From: Oxyruncus cristatus
Taxonomy: Eukaryota; Chordata; Aves; Passeriformes; Cotingidae
Assembly: GCA_013399855.1 (NCBI GenBank)
Contig: VXAY01005020.1
Location: 186,001-250,000 of the forward strand
Length of the DNA stretch: 64,000 bases
Direction: 5' to 3'
Part shown: positions 62,401 through 64,000 of the stretch, one piece after another
Numbering within the stretch: the first letter of the stretch is position 1
How the letters are laid out: each line of letters starts with the position of its first letter
The notes under the pieces: generated by a model
What the model saw: only the letters and a program-made list of their open reading frames with translations
The model's database searches: none
Told to the model about the DNA's origin: nothing
Translations under genes and position numbers: made by a program

Positions 62401-64000
62401 CAATAGGCCAGCTGTGTTGCATGTAGCTGCAGGAGATCTCAGGGCTGAGCTCCAGCTCTAGAATTATTGATGTTGTCCTAGGCTGGAAAATATACTCCTA
62501 ATAAGTAAAAGCTTCTGTACCCCTTACAGATCTCTTCATTCTTTTGAAAGCTCATAGTCTGTACGCAGTCAGCCACTCAGGCCCACTTCATGTGCAGTGC
62601 TAAACAGATTCAAGAACTCTCATTTTGCTCTCAGAAACAAACATAGTTTCAGAATAATTAAAATTCAACGACAGTAAACAAACAAAACCATGAAATTAAA
62701 TCAGTTCTAAATTAATGCCCTACCAGTGGGATGTTATGAATGGGAAACAAAAAAACATGGTACTTTGTAGAAATTTTATAGGTGAAGTTCCTGTGAGTGT
62801 CAGATTCGGCTGCTTAAATAAGGTCTCCTGATACACCCCCATTTAAGTACAATAGGCTTTTCACATTTGAAACTGCTTTGGCCAAAAGTCTCATCATTTC
62901 ACTTTTAATTTTATGTATTTACATCAAAATATGTTTGCACAGATATCTTTCTTTTTTCATCTCATGTGGAGAAACATTTCAAAGCTGCACATACACAGCC
63001 TGGCTTTCATTTGTTTAGCCACGCTGAACATTTTAGTCCAGCACACCTGCAAGTTAATGGCCGTCTAGAGATTGGAATTTCATTTAAGACAACAGTCTGA
63101 GTGCCCTGGCCTTCTCCTGCCTCTAAAACACACATGCTGAGCTTGAAAAAATAGCTGTAAATGTGCTGAAAGGAAATTGTAGAATGCTCGTTCCCCCACC
63201 CCCTCCTCAGTGCCCCACTCCATGGTACTATGGTAAATAGCAGCAAGGCAGGCTGGGAAATTCCTCTGGAAATGCTAACCAGAGCCTCATATTAAACCCT
63301 AACACTGGTCATTACCAGGCAAGGCCACTGAGCGCTGCACTGGTGGGTGCGAGAAAATTCCCAGAGCCCTGATTTATTGCAAGGACTAGTGCAGCTTATT
63401 CCTGGGATTTGGCAACAAGGGGAACTGTCAGCATTAGAAATGCTTGATGACTTTTTTCTGGTGTTAAAGGACTTAGATATGGCAAGAGCCATCTGATATC
63501 TGTCACATAGGCTGTAAAATATCCAGTCATTTTCAATTATTTCACCTGGCCTAGCACTGCCACAGTTTTATCGACAATATGGTGAGAAACAAGAAGCTCT
63601 ATTCAAGATCTTTATAGGCATCAGGTGGATGACTTTCACTGTAGGCAGGAAGTTCTCTAAAATTCACAAATCTTAACTGGGAATCCACTGTTCATTTAAA
63701 CTGCCAAATATACAATTCTAATTTCCCCCTCCTTTTAAAGAAGTACTTAAATATTCTTAAGATTTAAGAAATTCAGTCACTGAAATGTTTCAAGATTGAG
63801 GTAGAAATCTCCTTTCCTGAAGACACAGAAAAGACACTGCTGTGTAGTATGCAATCTTGCTTTTTTACAGTGAGCACCAGATCTAAATATCTGTCCCAGT
63901 ACTCCAGGACTTCTGAACAGTTTACCTTTCAAAAGTGTGAAATTAAGCTAATGTTTTCACTGCCAGTTTCCCACAATAGTGGCCAATATTGCTTCTGTCA
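59437..64000. other. Unique AT-rich non-coding stretch
   Basis: No gene, dispersed repeat or RNA gene is recognised. It includes two 10-bp tandem units (AGGACAGAAC) near 60060. The last kilobase or so (about 62.4-63.5 kb) is slightly less AT-rich and of high complexity; its function cannot be judged without comparison to other birds. Confidence 0.55.

Noticed and set aside
1..64000. tRNA, rRNA, snRNA genes, CRISPR arrays, bacterial or phage operons, and retroviral internal genes
   Set aside because: I looked for B-box-like TTCGAATC/TTCAAATC motifs with foldable partners, spaced direct repeats, ribosome-binding sites with packed ORFs, and gag/pol/env signatures, and found none I could support.

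Overview
The window is non-coding DNA from a bird nuclear genome. The call rests on many copies of the 3' end of the CR1 retrotransposon, the dominant avian LINE, and on two LTRs of the avian ERVL-type family whose U3 contains a TATTTAAGAAG-like promoter motif. That LTR family is what I would expect in Neoaves; chicken-type CR1s alone would not separate the orders. The sequence between repeats is AT-rich, unique-looking and free of any protein I recognise. There is one assembly gap of 88 N at 54916-55003. No conserved gene, rRNA, tRNA, CRISPR array or bacterial-type operon is present, so this is most simply an intergenic stretch or part of a very large intron.

Layout: 1-16.4 kb is mostly unique AT-rich DNA with one old CR1 tail at 4.2 kb, a (GA)15 microsatellite and small tandem repeats. 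16.4-29.4 kb is the repeat-rich part: eight CR1 fragments in both orientations and a complete solo LTR at 21384-22559, with TG...CA ends, a TATA-like box, a poly(A) signal and a 5-bp target duplication. 29.4-42 kb is again unique sequence with simple repeats, one short CR1 tail at 38.5 kb and a somewhat GC-richer patch near 33.5-34.7 kb. 42.2-49.6 kb holds a CR1/LTR composite, then CR1s at 43.7, 45.4, 47.3 and 49.2 kb. 49.6-64 kb is unique sequence interrupted by the assembly gap and by CR1 tails at 57.6 and 59.2 kb.

How the parts relate: the CR1 copies are 5'-truncated 3' ends, as usual for this LINE. The longer ones still show the C-terminus of the CR1 ORF2 protein, broken by stops and frameshifts, so none can move by itself. 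At least two tail types are present (a Y-like group and a J/F-like group), so insertion happened in more than one period. The solo LTR marks a former ERVL-like provirus whose interior was lost by LTR-LTR recombination.

The observations most worth checking are an unusually long open frame at 737-1393 not explained by a repeat, an exon-like segment at 25053-25159 with consensus splice sites and an Asp-box-like peptide, an unclassified GC/purine-rich island at 17500-17790, a CR1 inverted pair at 42.2/43.9 kb, and a perfect 20-bp palindrome at 17194-17213. None amounts to a demonstrated new system.
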